Below, in pieces: positions 26,878 to 35,070 of a stretch of 64,000 bases of DNA. The notes below the pieces were generated by a model that was given only the letters and a program-made list of their open reading frames with translations, was not told the origin of the DNA and made no database searches. The position numbers and the translations under genes are program-made. The stretch comes from SIG607 sp045648445. Its GTDB lineage: Bacteria > Bacillota > Clostridia > Oscillospirales > Acutalibacteraceae. The DNA lies in assembly GCA_045648445.1 (NCBI GenBank), contig JAZRNY010000034.1, positions 1 through 64,000 on the forward strand. Direction: 5' to 3'. How positions within the stretch are numbered: the stretch's first letter is position 1; every line of letters begins with the position of its first letter.

Positions 26878-27922
26878 TGAATATCATATAAAAACCGACG
26901 TTAAAGACGGGAATATTGCGCCTTGCTATCTTATTTTCGGTAATGACAATTACTTAAAAAGGCAAAACGTTGAAAGTATAATAAATGCAGTTACTCCACC
27001 TGATGACGTATTTAATTTTCAAAAATTTTCAGGTGAGGTTGACCTGCAAGAAGTTTATGATGCTAAAGAACAACTTCCCATGATGGCAGATAGAAAATGC
27101 GTTGTTTTAAAGGATTACCAATTTGAAGATGCGGGTAAAACTGATTTTGACCGCCTTGTAACCATTTTGGAAGAACGAACCGAGGAAACGGTGTTTATTC
27201 TTTGGTTTGAACGCATAGAATTTGACGAAAAGCGAAGCGAAAAGGCTAAAAAACTTATTGCGGCAGTTGATAAATGCGGTGGCAGGAATATCCTTATAAA
27301 TCATAGACAAACAGGGGAACTTGTTAAAATGATTATCGGCGCTGTTTCAAAACGCGGCGCTTCTATACAAAACGACGTTGCCCGTTATCTTGTTGAGTAC
27401 GTTTCAGATGATATCGAAACCTTGCAAAATGAAATTGAAAAACTTTGCGCTTTTAAAAAGGGCGGAGTTATTGATAAAGAAAGCATAAACAAAGTTTGTG
27501 TAAAAAGTGTTGAACAGTCGGTTTATGAACTAGGCAGTGAAATTCTTAAAAGCAATACCGGTGCGGCACTTAAAATACTTGATGAACTTTTATTTTTAAG
27601 AATAAAACCTATAGCAATTCTTTCAACTATTACAAGCGTTTATACCGATATGTTCAGAATGTATGCGGCAAAAAACGCTTCGGTATCTATAAACGACGTT
27701 GCAAAAACGTTTTCCTATGGAAACAAAACCTTTTTGCTTGAAAAAGCGGGTAAAAATCTTGCTTTTCTTTCGGGCAAACAATTAAGACTCAGCCTTGCAG
27801 AACTTTCACGCGCTGATATGGCGCTAAAAAGTTTTTCGGGAAGTGACAGAATAGTTCTTGAAGAATTAATAGTTCGACTTTCTTACATTATAATAAAGGG
27901 TGAAGCGGTTGATAAAACTTAA
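26855..27922 (+). CDS. holA: DNA polymerase III subunit delta
   Basis: A 355-residue clamp-loader subunit that opens the beta clamp. The start region (CYLIFGNDNYLKRQNVESI) and the alpha-helical C-terminal third (ELSRADMALKSFSGSDRIVLEELI) are typical of HolA. GTG at 26855 or TTG at 26864 can serve as start; GGGGTGGGG lies before the latter. It is between comEC and a TOPRIM gene. A comEC-holA pair is common in Firmicutes. Confidence 0.92.
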   Translation: MGKLPIGNEYHIKTDVKDGNIAPCYLIFGNDNYLKRQNVESIINAVTPPDDVFNFQKFSGEVDLQEVYDAKEQLPMMADRKCVVLKDYQFEDAGKTDFDRLVTILEERTEETVFILWFERIEFDEKRSEKAKKLIAAVDKCGGRNILINHRQTGELVKMIIGAVSKRGASIQNDVARYLVEYVSDDIETLQNEIEKLCAFKKGGVIDKESINKVCVKSVEQSVYELGSEILKSNTGAALKILDELLFLRIKPIAILSTITSVYTDMFRMYAAKNASVSINDVAKTFSYGNKTFLLEKAGKNLAFLSGKQLRLSLAELSRADMALKSFSGSDRIVLEELIVRLSYIIIKGEAVDKT

Positions 27923-28514
27923 ACAGGCTGTGCTTGTTGAGGGTAAATACGATAAAATAAATATCGAAAATTACATTGATGCGTATATACTCTGTCTTGA
28001 CGGCTTTCGTATATTTAAAAACAAAGAAAAAAAGGAACTTATAAAAAACCTTGCTAAAAAAGACGGAATAATCGTTATGACCGATAGTGACAGCGCAGGT
28101 ATGGTTATTCGAAATCATCTTAAAGGCATAATAGGTCAGGGTGAAATCATTCAGGTTTATCTTCCTCAAATAAAGGGTAAAGAAAAACGCAAGGATAAAA
28201 GTAGCGCCGAAGGTTTTTTGGGTGTTGAAGGACTTAGCGAAAAAACTATTACCGAGGCGCTTTTAAAGGCAAAGGTAACGGGTGAAAAAACCGAAAAAAG
28301 AAGTGAAAAAACCGTTACAAAATCCTTGTTTTATGAATTGGGACTTTCGGGCAGTGAAAGTTCTAAAAAGAAAAGAGAAGATTTATTATCCTTTTTAAAA
28401 CTGCCCGAATGTATGTCGGCAAACGCTATGCTTGATTATTTCGGCAGAATAATGAGTAAAGATGAGTTTATAGAGGTGTATGAAAAATGTCTAAGTCAAA
28501 AGGACAACAATTAA
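27900..28514 (+). CDS. TOPRIM-domain protein, ribonuclease M5-like
   Basis: A 204-residue protein with a TOPRIM fold: the Glu motif AVLVEGKYDK (about residues 9-18) and the DxD motif MTDSDSAG (about residues 60-67), then a DUF4093-like C-terminal helical part. It looks like the RnmV (RNase M5, 5S rRNA maturation) family, but the rsmA neighbour usual for rnmV is absent, so I keep the broader name. The start may be GTG 27900 or TTG 27909, the latter at better distance from AAAGGGTGA. It overlaps holA by 23 bp and the WYL gene by 28 bp. Confidence 0.78.
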   Translation: MKRLIKLKQAVLVEGKYDKINIENYIDAYILCLDGFRIFKNKEKKELIKNLAKKDGIIVMTDSDSAGMVIRNHLKGIIGQGEIIQVYLPQIKGKEKRKDKSSAEGFLGVEGLSEKTITEALLKAKVTGEKTEKRSEKTVTKSLFYELGLSGSESSKKKREDLLSFLKLPECMSANAMLDYFGRIMSKDEFIEVYEKCLSQKDNN

Positions 28515-29485
28515 AAGAAATTGCCATACTGGATATTTTAAAAACCTACTCTGACGAAGAAAACCCCGTAAGCGCCGTTGAAATTATTGAAAAACTGGGT
28601 GAAAAGGGAATAGAAGTAGAACGTAAAGCGGTATACAGAGGTATTGACGCTTTAATTGACTATGGCTACGATATACTTTTTACGCGTTCGCCAAAGGCAG
28701 GTTACTATCTTTTAGATAAACTTTTTGAACTTCCTGAAATATACCTTTTAACCGATGCGGTACAGGCGGCAAGTTTCATTACCGTTAAAAAAACCAGGGA
28801 TTTAGTAAAAAAACTTGATAGTATGTTAAGTGAAGGTGAAAGACGTAAAAGGGAAAAAGGTCTTTATATAGATAACGGACATAAATGCGAAAATGAAGAA
28901 ATTTTTTATAATATAGATATTCTGTCACGCGCAATTAACGAAAGTAAAAAGGTAACGCTAACATATTCGGTAAGAAAAATATCAAAGGATAGAAAAATAG
29001 TTCTGGAAAACAGGGAATATAGGGTGTCGCCCTACGCGCTTATATGGCAAAATGAACATTATTATCTTGTTGCCAACAACGAAAAGTATTCTAACCTTAT
29101 GCATATTCGCATAGATAGAGCAAGAAAAATAAATATAACCAACGAAAATTCACGTCATTTTAGTGAGGTTAGTATTTATAAGGATAAGTTTGATATAGCC
29201 GATTATGCGGCTAAAAGTTTTCAAATGTATTCGGGCGCGCCTGCCAAAATAGAACTAAAATGTAAAGAGGAAATTTTGGAACAGGTTGTTGATCGTTTTT
29301 CCGACAAAATATTTATAAGAAATCTTGAAGACGGTTGGTTTACCTTTTCAACCGACGTTAATTTAAGCGTTGGACTGGTTAACTGGATACTGCAATTTGC
29401 CGACAGTATAGTGGTAAAATCGCCCGTTGAACTGAGCAATATGCTTAAAGAAAGAATAGACGCAATAAGAGGTATGTACTCATAA
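28487..29485 (+). CDS. WYL-domain transcriptional regulator
   Basis: A 332-residue regulator with an N-terminal helix-turn-helix (KAVYRGIDALIDYGYDILFTR, residues about 44-64), a WYL domain in the middle (VSPYALIWQNEHYYLVANN with the W/Y/L-type core), and a WCX C-terminal extension. WYL proteins bind nucleotides or nucleic-acid ligands and control DNA damage or defence genes; nothing here shows the target. It overlaps the TOPRIM gene by 28 bp and is the last gene of the alaS operon. No hairpin follows before the tRNA promoter. Confidence 0.88.
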   Translation: MSKSKGQQLKEIAILDILKTYSDEENPVSAVEIIEKLGEKGIEVERKAVYRGIDALIDYGYDILFTRSPKAGYYLLDKLFELPEIYLLTDAVQAASFITVKKTRDLVKKLDSMLSEGERRKREKGLYIDNGHKCENEEIFYNIDILSRAINESKKVTLTYSVRKISKDRKIVLENREYRVSPYALIWQNEHYYLVANNEKYSNLMHIRIDRARKINITNENSRHFSEVSIYKDKFDIADYAAKSFQMYSGAPAKIELKCKEEILEQVVDRFSDKIFIRNLEDGWFTFSTDVNLSVGLVNWILQFADSIVVKSPVELSNMLKERIDAIRGMYS

Positions 29486-29504
29486 AAGTAATGATAAAAA
29501 ACTC

Positions 29505-29533
29505 TTGACTTTTTAAAGGGTTTATTATATAAT
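29505..29533 (+). promoter_or_regulatory. Promoter of tRNA-Ser
   Basis: TTGACT (29505-29510), a 17-bp spacer and TATAAT (29528-29533), 24 bp upstream of the tRNA. Confidence 0.85.
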
Positions 29534-29556
29534 CATAAAGTCGCAGCCATAAATAC

Positions 29557-29648
29557 GCAGAGATGGCTGAGTTGGTCTAAGGCGCACGACTGGAAATCGT
29601 GTAACGGCTTAAACCCGTTCGGGGGTTCGAATCCCCCTCTCTGCGCCA
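29557..29648 (+). tRNA. tRNA-Ser (anticodon GGA)
   Basis: A 92-nt class II tRNA. Acceptor GCAGAGA pairs with TCTCTGC, anticodon stem CACGA/TCGTG holds GGA at 29592-29594, and a long variable arm precedes the T-arm GGGGGTTCGAATCCCCC. The discriminator is G and CCA is encoded. It has its own promoter and terminator. Confidence 0.97.
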
Positions 29649-29690
29649 AAAAAGAACGAACTTTTGTCTACCAAAAGTTCGTTCTTTTTT
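29649..29690 (+). terminator. Terminator of tRNA-Ser
   Basis: About 18 bp of A-rich stem pairing (AAAGAACGAACTTTTG / CAAAAGTTCGTTCTTT) around a 5-nt loop, ending in a T-run, directly after the CCA. Confidence 0.93.
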
Positions 29691-29706
29691 TATCCAAGGC
29701 TACGCC

Positions 29707-29735
29707 TTGATTTGATTTTAGAAAAGTAGTATAAT
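29707..29735 (+). promoter_or_regulatory. Promoter upstream of the TipAS remnant locus
   Basis: TTGATT (29707-29712), a 17-bp spacer and TATAAT (29730-29735). It would drive the truncated ORF and the TipAS gene. Confidence 0.65.
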
Positions 29736-29846
29736 CGGTTTTATAAATAAGAATTAAAAAACCAATTAGAAAAATTGGGATTTTATGGGTGGAATTTTAT
29801 GTTATTATATAATGGACATCTTTCGTATAAAAAGGATGGGAAATTT

Positions 29847-30041
29847 ATGTTTATCCGACTTTGTGAATCCCTTGATTTTCCGGCGGAGAGTCTATCTGCC
29901 TTGGAAAATGCATACGTATCTGTTACTGAAAATCCCGAAGTAAATATTCTTTTTAAAACTGCCGTAGATGGCCTTATATACATCAATCCATATAAAAAAG
30001 TATTGACTCTAACGCTCCGTCATAGTGTATGCTTTTATTGA
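29847..30041 (+). pseudogene. Truncated ORF, acyltransferase (DUF5596)-like N-terminus
   Basis: A 64-residue ORF starting MFIRLCESLDFPAES with AAAGGATGG upstream. The helical start resembles the N-terminus of DUF5596/acyltransferase-domain proteins, which are several times longer; the last 12 residues (LTLTLRHSVCFY) break from that pattern. It looks like a 5' gene fragment joined to foreign sequence. Longer starts (29775 TTG, 29799 ATG) exist but are less well supported. I am unsure of the family. Confidence 0.4.
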
Positions 30042-30053
30042 GAGGTGATAAAA

Positions 30054-30104
30054 TTGAAAATGCAGATTAAAGAAAGGAGAAAACGTTATGACAGCATTCG
30101 ATAA
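30054..30104 (+). pseudogene. MerR-like 5' remnant (16 codons)
   Basis: A good ribosome binding site (GAGAGGTGAT) is followed by TTG and MKMQIKERRKRY, then a stop at 30102. The first residues match the opening of TipA-type MerR regulators (MKMKIKE-like), and the frame then breaks. It overlaps the start of the TipAS ORF. I read it as the leftover start of a full-length regulator whose DNA-binding domain has been deleted. Confidence 0.4.
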
Positions 30105-30483
30105 CAGCGAATATGAAAAATATAAGGCTGAAGCCGGAGAAAAATGGGGCGAAACGGATGCATACAAGGAACATGCTCAGCGGACTAAGAACTACTCCAA
30201 GCTCAAGTGGAATGAACTTGCCGAGGGAATGGATCATATTATGGAAGAGTTTGCTCTCTGCATGAGAAAGGACGAAAGTCCTGATTCTACTGAAGCACAA
30301 AACCTTGTAAAAATGCTGCAGAACCATATTAGTGAAAATTACTATCTTTGTACAAACGAAATACTGGCAGGTCTAGGTCAGATGTACGTAGCGGACGAGC
30401 GCTTCAAAAACAACATTGATAAGCGCGCTGACGGTACTGCTGAGTTTATCTGCGAAGCAATTACGGCGTATTGCAGTAAGTAA
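30088..30483 (+). CDS. Free-standing TipAS antibiotic-recognition domain protein
   Basis: A 131-residue protein that matches the C-terminal ligand-binding domain of TipA regulators: WGETDAYKEHAQRTKNYSK, the central MRKDESPDSTEAQNLV and the end MYVADERFKNNIDK. The MerR helix-turn-helix and coiled coil that normally precede this domain are absent. In Streptomyces TipAS is made alone from an internal start and binds thiopeptides covalently; here it has its own ATG with GAAAGGAG eight bases upstream. So it may still be a functional drug-binding protein, or a relic. Confidence 0.8.
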   Translation: MTAFDNSEYEKYKAEAGEKWGETDAYKEHAQRTKNYSKLKWNELAEGMDHIMEEFALCMRKDESPDSTEAQNLVKMLQNHISENYYLCTNEILAGLGQMYVADERFKNNIDKRADGTAEFICEAITAYCSK

Positions 30484-30535
30484 ATTCCGACTAAATTTAG
30501 TTATGTCAAATATTCCATTGTTTCTTATTTTTGCA

Positions 30536-30564
30536 TTGACTATTATTGTATAAAATGTTATAAG
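30536..30564 (+). promoter_or_regulatory. Promoter of the (alpha/alpha)6-barrel gene
   Basis: TTGACT (30536-30541), a 17-bp spacer and TATAAG (30559-30564), 34 bp upstream of the ATG at 30598. Confidence 0.6.
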
Positions 30565-30597
30565 AAAATAAAGTACTTCAATATGAGGAGATTTAAT

Positions 30598-32172
30598 ATG
30601 AGCACTTTAGCAGAGCAGGCATTAAAGGAATACTCAAGTGAAGCGACAACGGCGCATCACGGCGGTACACAGGGCAGACCTTTCTGGAACGTTCACGCTT
30701 CGCAGTTTATGTACGTTCCTAATTTTAATTTTAACCATATTCCCGGTTGCAGACGTTATCTTTTTACGGCAACCGACTGCAACAAAAAGGTACATACCTT
30801 TGAAGCAGAAGAATCTTCTGCTTTGCTTACTCCCATTTGGAAAGATATTCCTGAAGGTATGGTTGAATTAAAGGTTGAAGCACTTGATAAAAACGGCAAT
30901 CCCGAATATCTTGCAGGGGCACGTACTTTTTATCGAGTAGCGCCCTTTAAAGGAACGGACTACTATCCCGAAAAGGCAAAAGATTATAGAGAGTGCGCTA
31001 TGATGGCGTACCGTTACGTTTTTAATCTTTCTTTTATTCAGTATTGGAGATTGCACGGTACTCCCGACCCCGATTTTGACTTTAACGTATATCCCAATAA
31101 AACCATTTCCCGCGTTGTAACGGGAATGTTGGATTATGCAAAATTAGATCCTGAAAATGCCGATAAGGCAATGGAAATAGCGACTAAGGCTGCAGATTTT
31201 CTTATTTCCATTACCTTCCCCGAGGGCTCGGCGCTTGAAGGACTTCCTCCTACCTATTATACCGATTTTAGAAAAGATTTAAGTAAATACAATAATGAGT
31301 CTGCAATTATAAGAGGCAAAAACGTTATGATGATTTATCCTGCGCAGGCAGGCAGTATGTATTTACGACTTGAAAAGGAAACGGGAGATATTCGTTACTT
31401 TGAAGCGGCTAAGAAGATAGCCGATTACTACCGTACTCACGTTTTAGAAAACGGAAGTTGGCATTTGTTCGTTTCGGTAGAAACGGGAGAAAATACAGTG
31501 CCTAACTATTGCTTGCCCGATGGAATTATGCTCTTTATGAATGAAATGTATAAGCGTACGGGTGAAGAAGTTTGGGCAAAGCTTGAAAAGGGTTGTTACG
31601 ATTATCTTATTAAAACCTGTGTTGATAACTACAACTGGGAAGGACAGTTTGAAGACTCTTCGTTCTCTACCCTTTATTCTAATTTAACCCATATTCCTGC
31701 CGACATAATGATTAATTATATCGCTAACAATTTGGCGGATGATGAAAAATGGGTGGTAGAGGCTGAGGATTTGATTCGCTTTGTTGAAGACCAGTTTGTA
31801 ATCTGGGAGAATTTTGCTCCGTATAACGACCGTCATAGCGAAAGACACGGCGCGGATATAAACGAATGGTTTTCTCCTGCCGGTCTTGAACAGTACAAGT
31901 GGTATATGCCTATAGATTCCAGCACCGCTTATATTATGAGAGCTTTCCTTGATATGTATAACGTTAAGAAAAATCCTATTTATCTTGAAAAAGCCAAAAC
32001 TCTCGGTAATTCTATTACCCGTATGCAAAATGCAAAATCGGGTCTTATTCCTACCCATTGGATGAGAAAAACCTGCATTGAGGACGGCGGAAATTTGTGG
32101 ATTAACTGTCTTATTTTAACCGCCGCTGAAATGATGCATTTGGCGGATATCGTTGAAGCAGAAGAACAATAA
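30598..32172 (+). CDS. Putative (alpha/alpha)6-barrel carbohydrate-active protein
   Basis: A 524-residue protein without signal peptide. Residues about 30-115 look like a beta-sandwich/Fn3-like domain (CRRYLFTATDCNKKVHTFEA, VELKVEALDKNG). Residues about 130-500 are helical pairs with spaced aromatic and acidic residues, like six-hairpin glycosidases and epimerases (MYLRLEKETGDIRYFEAAKK; SSTAYIMRAFLDMYNVKKN; LGNSITRMQNAKSGLIPTHW). I cannot assign a GH family or catalytic acid. Start at 30598 has GAGGAG eight bases upstream; the frame extends to 30583 without support. Single-gene unit. A cytosolic glycan-processing role is a guess. Confidence 0.6.
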   Translation: MSTLAEQALKEYSSEATTAHHGGTQGRPFWNVHASQFMYVPNFNFNHIPGCRRYLFTATDCNKKVHTFEAEESSALLTPIWKDIPEGMVELKVEALDKNGNPEYLAGARTFYRVAPFKGTDYYPEKAKDYRECAMMAYRYVFNLSFIQYWRLHGTPDPDFDFNVYPNKTISRVVTGMLDYAKLDPENADKAMEIATKAADFLISITFPEGSALEGLPPTYYTDFRKDLSKYNNESAIIRGKNVMMIYPAQAGSMYLRLEKETGDIRYFEAAKKIADYYRTHVLENGSWHLFVSVETGENTVPNYCLPDGIMLFMNEMYKRTGEEVWAKLEKGCYDYLIKTCVDNYNWEGQFEDSSFSTLYSNLTHIPADIMINYIANNLADDEKWVVEAEDLIRFVEDQFVIWENFAPYNDRHSERHGADINEWFSPAGLEQYKWYMPIDSSTAYIMRAFLDMYNVKKNPIYLEKAKTLGNSITRMQNAKSGLIPTHWMRKTCIEDGGNLWINCLILTAAEMMHLADIVEAEEQ

Positions 32173-32179
32173 AAGAAAA

Positions 32180-32220
32180 ATGGAAGACGCTTTATAAGTA
32201 AGCCGTCTTCCATATTTTTT
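32180..32220 (+). terminator. Terminator
   Basis: ATGGAAGACG (32180-32189) pairs with CGTCTTCCAT (32204-32213), with extra GCTT/AAGC pairing inside the loop region, followed by a T-run. Confidence 0.8.
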
Positions 32221-32249
32221 TGCAGAAAAGATTTGCAGTAAAATTTTCC

Positions 32250-32278
32250 TTGAAGTAATCAGAAATATTAAGTATAAT
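32250..32278 (+). promoter_or_regulatory. Promoter of the O-antigen-ligase-like gene
   Basis: TTGAAG (32250-32255), a 17-bp spacer and TATAAT (32273-32278), 29 bp upstream of the start. Confidence 0.65.
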
Positions 32279-32307
32279 AATTATATAAAACTAAAAGGTG
32301 GTGGAGT

Positions 32308-33513
32308 ATGGGATTTCTTGGCTTTTTAAAATCAGAAAGAAAAACGCAAGAAAATAGTTTTGTCCGCAACCGATATGCAAATATTGCGCACATTTTAATA
32401 TTAATATGCGCGTTTTCGTGCTTTACTAACTATTACGTAGCAAGGGCGCTTATTTGCGCTACGGCTTTCTTGTTTATGATATTGCCCGGAACAAGAGATA
32501 AAGTTTTTATTCATAAAGGCAGTTTAATAATAAACGTCTTTTTGTTTATTACTCTAATAGTTGCTCTTATAAATAAAAATTATATTGGCGCTTTAATTAC
32601 CATTTCTTTTTTTGCAATGATTATCGTTGCTTTTGTTGCTCGAAGTATTGCAACCAAAAAGTTTTACGAAAAATTGCTTAACGTTATTGTCCTTGGTGGA
32701 TGCGCGACAACGCTTATTAGTATAATCGAAAAATTAATCAATTATAATATCCCTGTATATCGTTGTACTGCTTTTTATCCAAACCCTAATTTTTTTGGAT
32801 TGGGTGTTACACTTACAATACTTATATGTGCTTATAAGGCGGTAAATAAAGCGAAAAAAGTGTATCTTTATTATTTGGCTGCAATATTTAACGCTGTAGG
32901 ACTGGCGTTGTGCGGAAGTATGAGTTTATGGTTAGTGGCAGCCTTTGGCATAGGTATACTGCTGATTATAAGTCATGAATATAAACTTCTTGCGGTGTTT
33001 ATGCTCGTTTTAGTAACGGCGCTTATTGCGGTAATACTTGTTCCGCAGTTTTTGCCTCGTATAAACGAAATGGGTGCAACCACTGACAACAGAGTGCTTA
33101 TTTGGAATTTTGCAATTAAAAATATTAAGGAAAAACCTGTGTTTGGTTTCGGTTTTTTTGGATATAAGCATCTTTATAATATTTATTCATTAAGCGACCC
33201 TACAATCTATAAAGCAAGTTTATGTCATAATATTATAATTGACGCGCTTCTTTGTCACGGTATTGTAGGAGCACTTTTAATAATTGCTTTTACTGTAAGA
33301 TATATAGGTGATTTGTTTTATTGCCATTCGCGCCTTAAAACAAAAAATGAAAAATATAATATTATAAAATTTATTGTTGCTGTACTGTCGGCAATGCTTT
33401 GCTACGGTATGATTGACACCACTATGATATGGGTGCAAACGGGAATGATAATTTTGTTTATTGCCGCAGGCATTGGCGTTGAAGAAAGAAAAATAAAGCA
33501 TTTAAGAAAGTAA
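32308..33513 (+). CDS. O-antigen ligase/polymerase (Wzy_C) family membrane protein
   Basis: A 401-residue protein with about ten hydrophobic segments. The large loop near residues 255-310 has the Wzy_C pattern: TDNRVLIWNFAIKNIKEKPVFGFG and then LCHNIIIDALLCHGIVGAL, with a conserved Arg and His. Such proteins transfer or polymerise glycans on lipid carriers at the outer membrane face. No glycosyltransferase or flippase genes are adjacent, so it is an orphan in this window. AAAGGTGGTGG precedes the ATG. Its own promoter and terminator surround it. Confidence 0.82.
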   Translation: MGFLGFLKSERKTQENSFVRNRYANIAHILILICAFSCFTNYYVARALICATAFLFMILPGTRDKVFIHKGSLIINVFLFITLIVALINKNYIGALITISFFAMIIVAFVARSIATKKFYEKLLNVIVLGGCATTLISIIEKLINYNIPVYRCTAFYPNPNFFGLGVTLTILICAYKAVNKAKKVYLYYLAAIFNAVGLALCGSMSLWLVAAFGIGILLIISHEYKLLAVFMLVLVTALIAVILVPQFLPRINEMGATTDNRVLIWNFAIKNIKEKPVFGFGFFGYKHLYNIYSLSDPTIYKASLCHNIIIDALLCHGIVGALLIIAFTVRYIGDLFYCHSRLKTKNEKYNIIKFIVAVLSAMLCYGMIDTTMIWVQTGMIILFIAAGIGVEERKIKHLRK

Positions 33514-33546
33514 AAAAAGCTTCTCGAAAAATTCGAGAAGTTTTTT
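33514..33546. terminator. Bidirectional terminator
   Basis: CTTCTCGAA (33520-33528) pairs with TTCGAGAAG (33532-33540), loop AAA, with an A-run before and a T-run after. It serves the converging polymerase-like gene and AEC transporter gene. Confidence 0.85.
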
Positions 33547-33547
33547 C

Positions 33548-34456
33548 TTATATAAGATTGAAAATGTAAAGGCAAAGGGGAATGGTACCTACCGAAAGAA
33601 TACTTGAAATAAGAGCAAGGGCGGCACCGGTACTGCAATCTTCTCCAACAAGTTTTGGGAATACTATAGTGTTAAGACCGCAAGGAATTGCGTAAACCAT
33701 AAGCGCTACCTGAGCAATATCGGGGCGGTTAAAGATATTTACCAAAACAAATCCGACTGCAAGAGGAACTATAAGCACTTTCCAGATTGCTACGAAGTAG
33801 TTGGCTTTATAGCGTAGCAGTTCGCTGAATTTGTATTCAGAAACGGTAATGCCTGCAAGAAGCATTGCCACAACTCCCATAGGAGCGGAAGCGGTGCTTA
33901 AAAAGTCGTTTGCGACTGTAGGAAGTTTAAGTCCCGAAAGTCCGTATGCCATACCGAATAAAATAGCCAAAATGGACGGATTGATAAGTTTCTTTAGATT
34001 TACGCCGGTATTGGTAAGTCTGCATAGTCCGTAGGTGAAGATGTATACCGAAAGAGGAAGCGCAAACATCATAACGTTAAGTAATACCTGTTCGCCAAAA
34101 AGTATTTTGGTTAAAGGATAACCCATATATCCGTAGTTTGCAATTATCATAGAGTATTCGTAAACTTTTCTTTTATACGGGTGGATTGTTAAAAGTTTTG
34201 GAACAAAAAGAGAAATAACTATAAGAATAGCAAGTATAGTTAAGGAAACGAGCATTAAAGAATAGTTTTCTTTAATGTAGTTTACGTTAAAGTTTCTTGA
34301 AAAGGTTTGAAAAAGCATTGCGGGAGAAAAAACGTAAACTAAAAGAGTAGATAATAATTGGCCATACTCAGGTTTTGCTAACTTGCATTTTGCAAGAATG
34401 TAACCAATAGAAGCAAAAACTATAAGTGTCGCAACGTTTGTAAATACTGAAATCAT
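33548..34456 (-). CDS. AEC family (auxin efflux carrier-like) transporter
   Basis: A 302-residue inner-membrane permease with about ten helices in two repeats of five. The first repeat ends in SMIIANYGYMGYPL (the NxGxxGxPL-like motif) and the second has YAIPCGLNTIVFPKLVG, both typical of the AEC/PF03547 fold. Bacterial members export or import organic acids such as malate; the substrate here is unknown. Single gene with a TTTACA-17-TATAAT promoter, divergent from mgsA. Confidence 0.9.
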   Translation of the reverse strand: MISVFTNVATLIVFASIGYILAKCKLAKPEYGQLLSTLLVYVFSPAMLFQTFSRNFNVNYIKENYSLMLVSLTILAILIVISLFVPKLLTIHPYKRKVYEYSMIIANYGYMGYPLTKILFGEQVLLNVMMFALPLSVYIFTYGLCRLTNTGVNLKKLINPSILAILFGMAYGLSGLKLPTVANDFLSTASAPMGVVAMLLAGITVSEYKFSELLRYKANYFVAIWKVLIVPLAVGFVLVNIFNRPDIAQVALMVYAIPCGLNTIVFPKLVGEDCSTGAALALISSILSVGTIPLCLYIFNLI

Positions 34457-34494
34457 AACATCACCGAATTTTATGTATTTAATAATCGTTACAT

Positions 34495-34523
34495 ATTATA
34501 TATTAATATTTTAAAAATGTAAA
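34495..34523 (-). promoter_or_regulatory. Promoter of the AEC transporter gene
   Basis: On the minus strand TTTACA (34518-34523), a 17-bp spacer and TATAAT (34495-34500), 39 bp upstream of the start. Confidence 0.7.
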
Positions 34524-34601
34524 GAGATAGGCGACAAAATTATTGATTTTTGTTGAATTTTATGTTAAAACAATAGTAGAAATTAATTTGAGAGGAAAAA
34601 T

Positions 34602-34982
34602 ATGAAAATTGCTTTAATTGCACACGACAAAAAGAAAAACGATATAATTGAACTTGCCAAAAAATATAAAGACGTTCTTAACGGTCACGAACTTTACGCT
34701 ACCGGAACTACAGGAACTCTTATTATGGGTGAAACCGGACTTTCTATTTTTAGAATGAAAAGCGGTCCCTTGGGCGGTGACCAACAAATAGGCGCTATGC
34801 TTGCTGACGGAAATATGGATTTGGTTATCTTTTTAAGGGACCCGCTTACTGCGCAACCTCACGAACCAGACGTTTCTGCATTGCTTCGTCTTTGCGATGT
34901 GCAAAAAATACCGCTTGCGACCAACGAAAAAAGCGCAACAGTTATGTTAGAGGCTATGAAAAATAAAATATATTTTGAATAA
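34602..34982 (+). CDS. mgsA: Methylglyoxal synthase
   Basis: A 126-residue enzyme that turns dihydroxyacetone phosphate into methylglyoxal and phosphate, bypassing lower glycolysis when phosphate is short. It starts MKIALIAHDKKK and carries ATGTTG and GPLGGDQQIGA, with the catalytic Asp and His region FLRDPLTAQPHEPDV. It is a little shorter than the usual 130-150 residues but complete. A terminator follows immediately. Confidence 0.95.
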   Translation: MKIALIAHDKKKNDIIELAKKYKDVLNGHELYATGTTGTLIMGETGLSIFRMKSGPLGGDQQIGAMLADGNMDLVIFLRDPLTAQPHEPDVSALLRLCDVQKIPLATNEKSATVMLEAMKNKIYFE

Positions 34983-35008
34983 AAAACGGGGTTTTACCCC
35001 GTTTTTTA
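34981..35008 (+). terminator. Terminator of mgsA
   Basis: AAAAACGGGGT pairs with ACCCCGTTTTT around a TTT loop, overlapping the mgsA stop codon. Confidence 0.9.
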
Positions 35009-35012
35009 TTGT

Positions 35013-35040
35013 TTGATTTTCGATTAAAGTGTGATATAAT
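35013..35040 (+). promoter_or_regulatory. Promoter of the SGNH-like gene
   Basis: TTGATT (35013-35018), a 16-bp spacer and TGATATAAT with TATAAT at 35035-35040 and an extended TG. Confidence 0.75.
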
Positions 35041-35070
35041 TTTACGTAACTAAAATTTAATGGCGATAAA

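Noticed and set aside
29486..29504. Terminator of the alaS-WYL operon
   Set aside because: No stem is visible in this short gap; transcripts may run on to the tRNA terminator.
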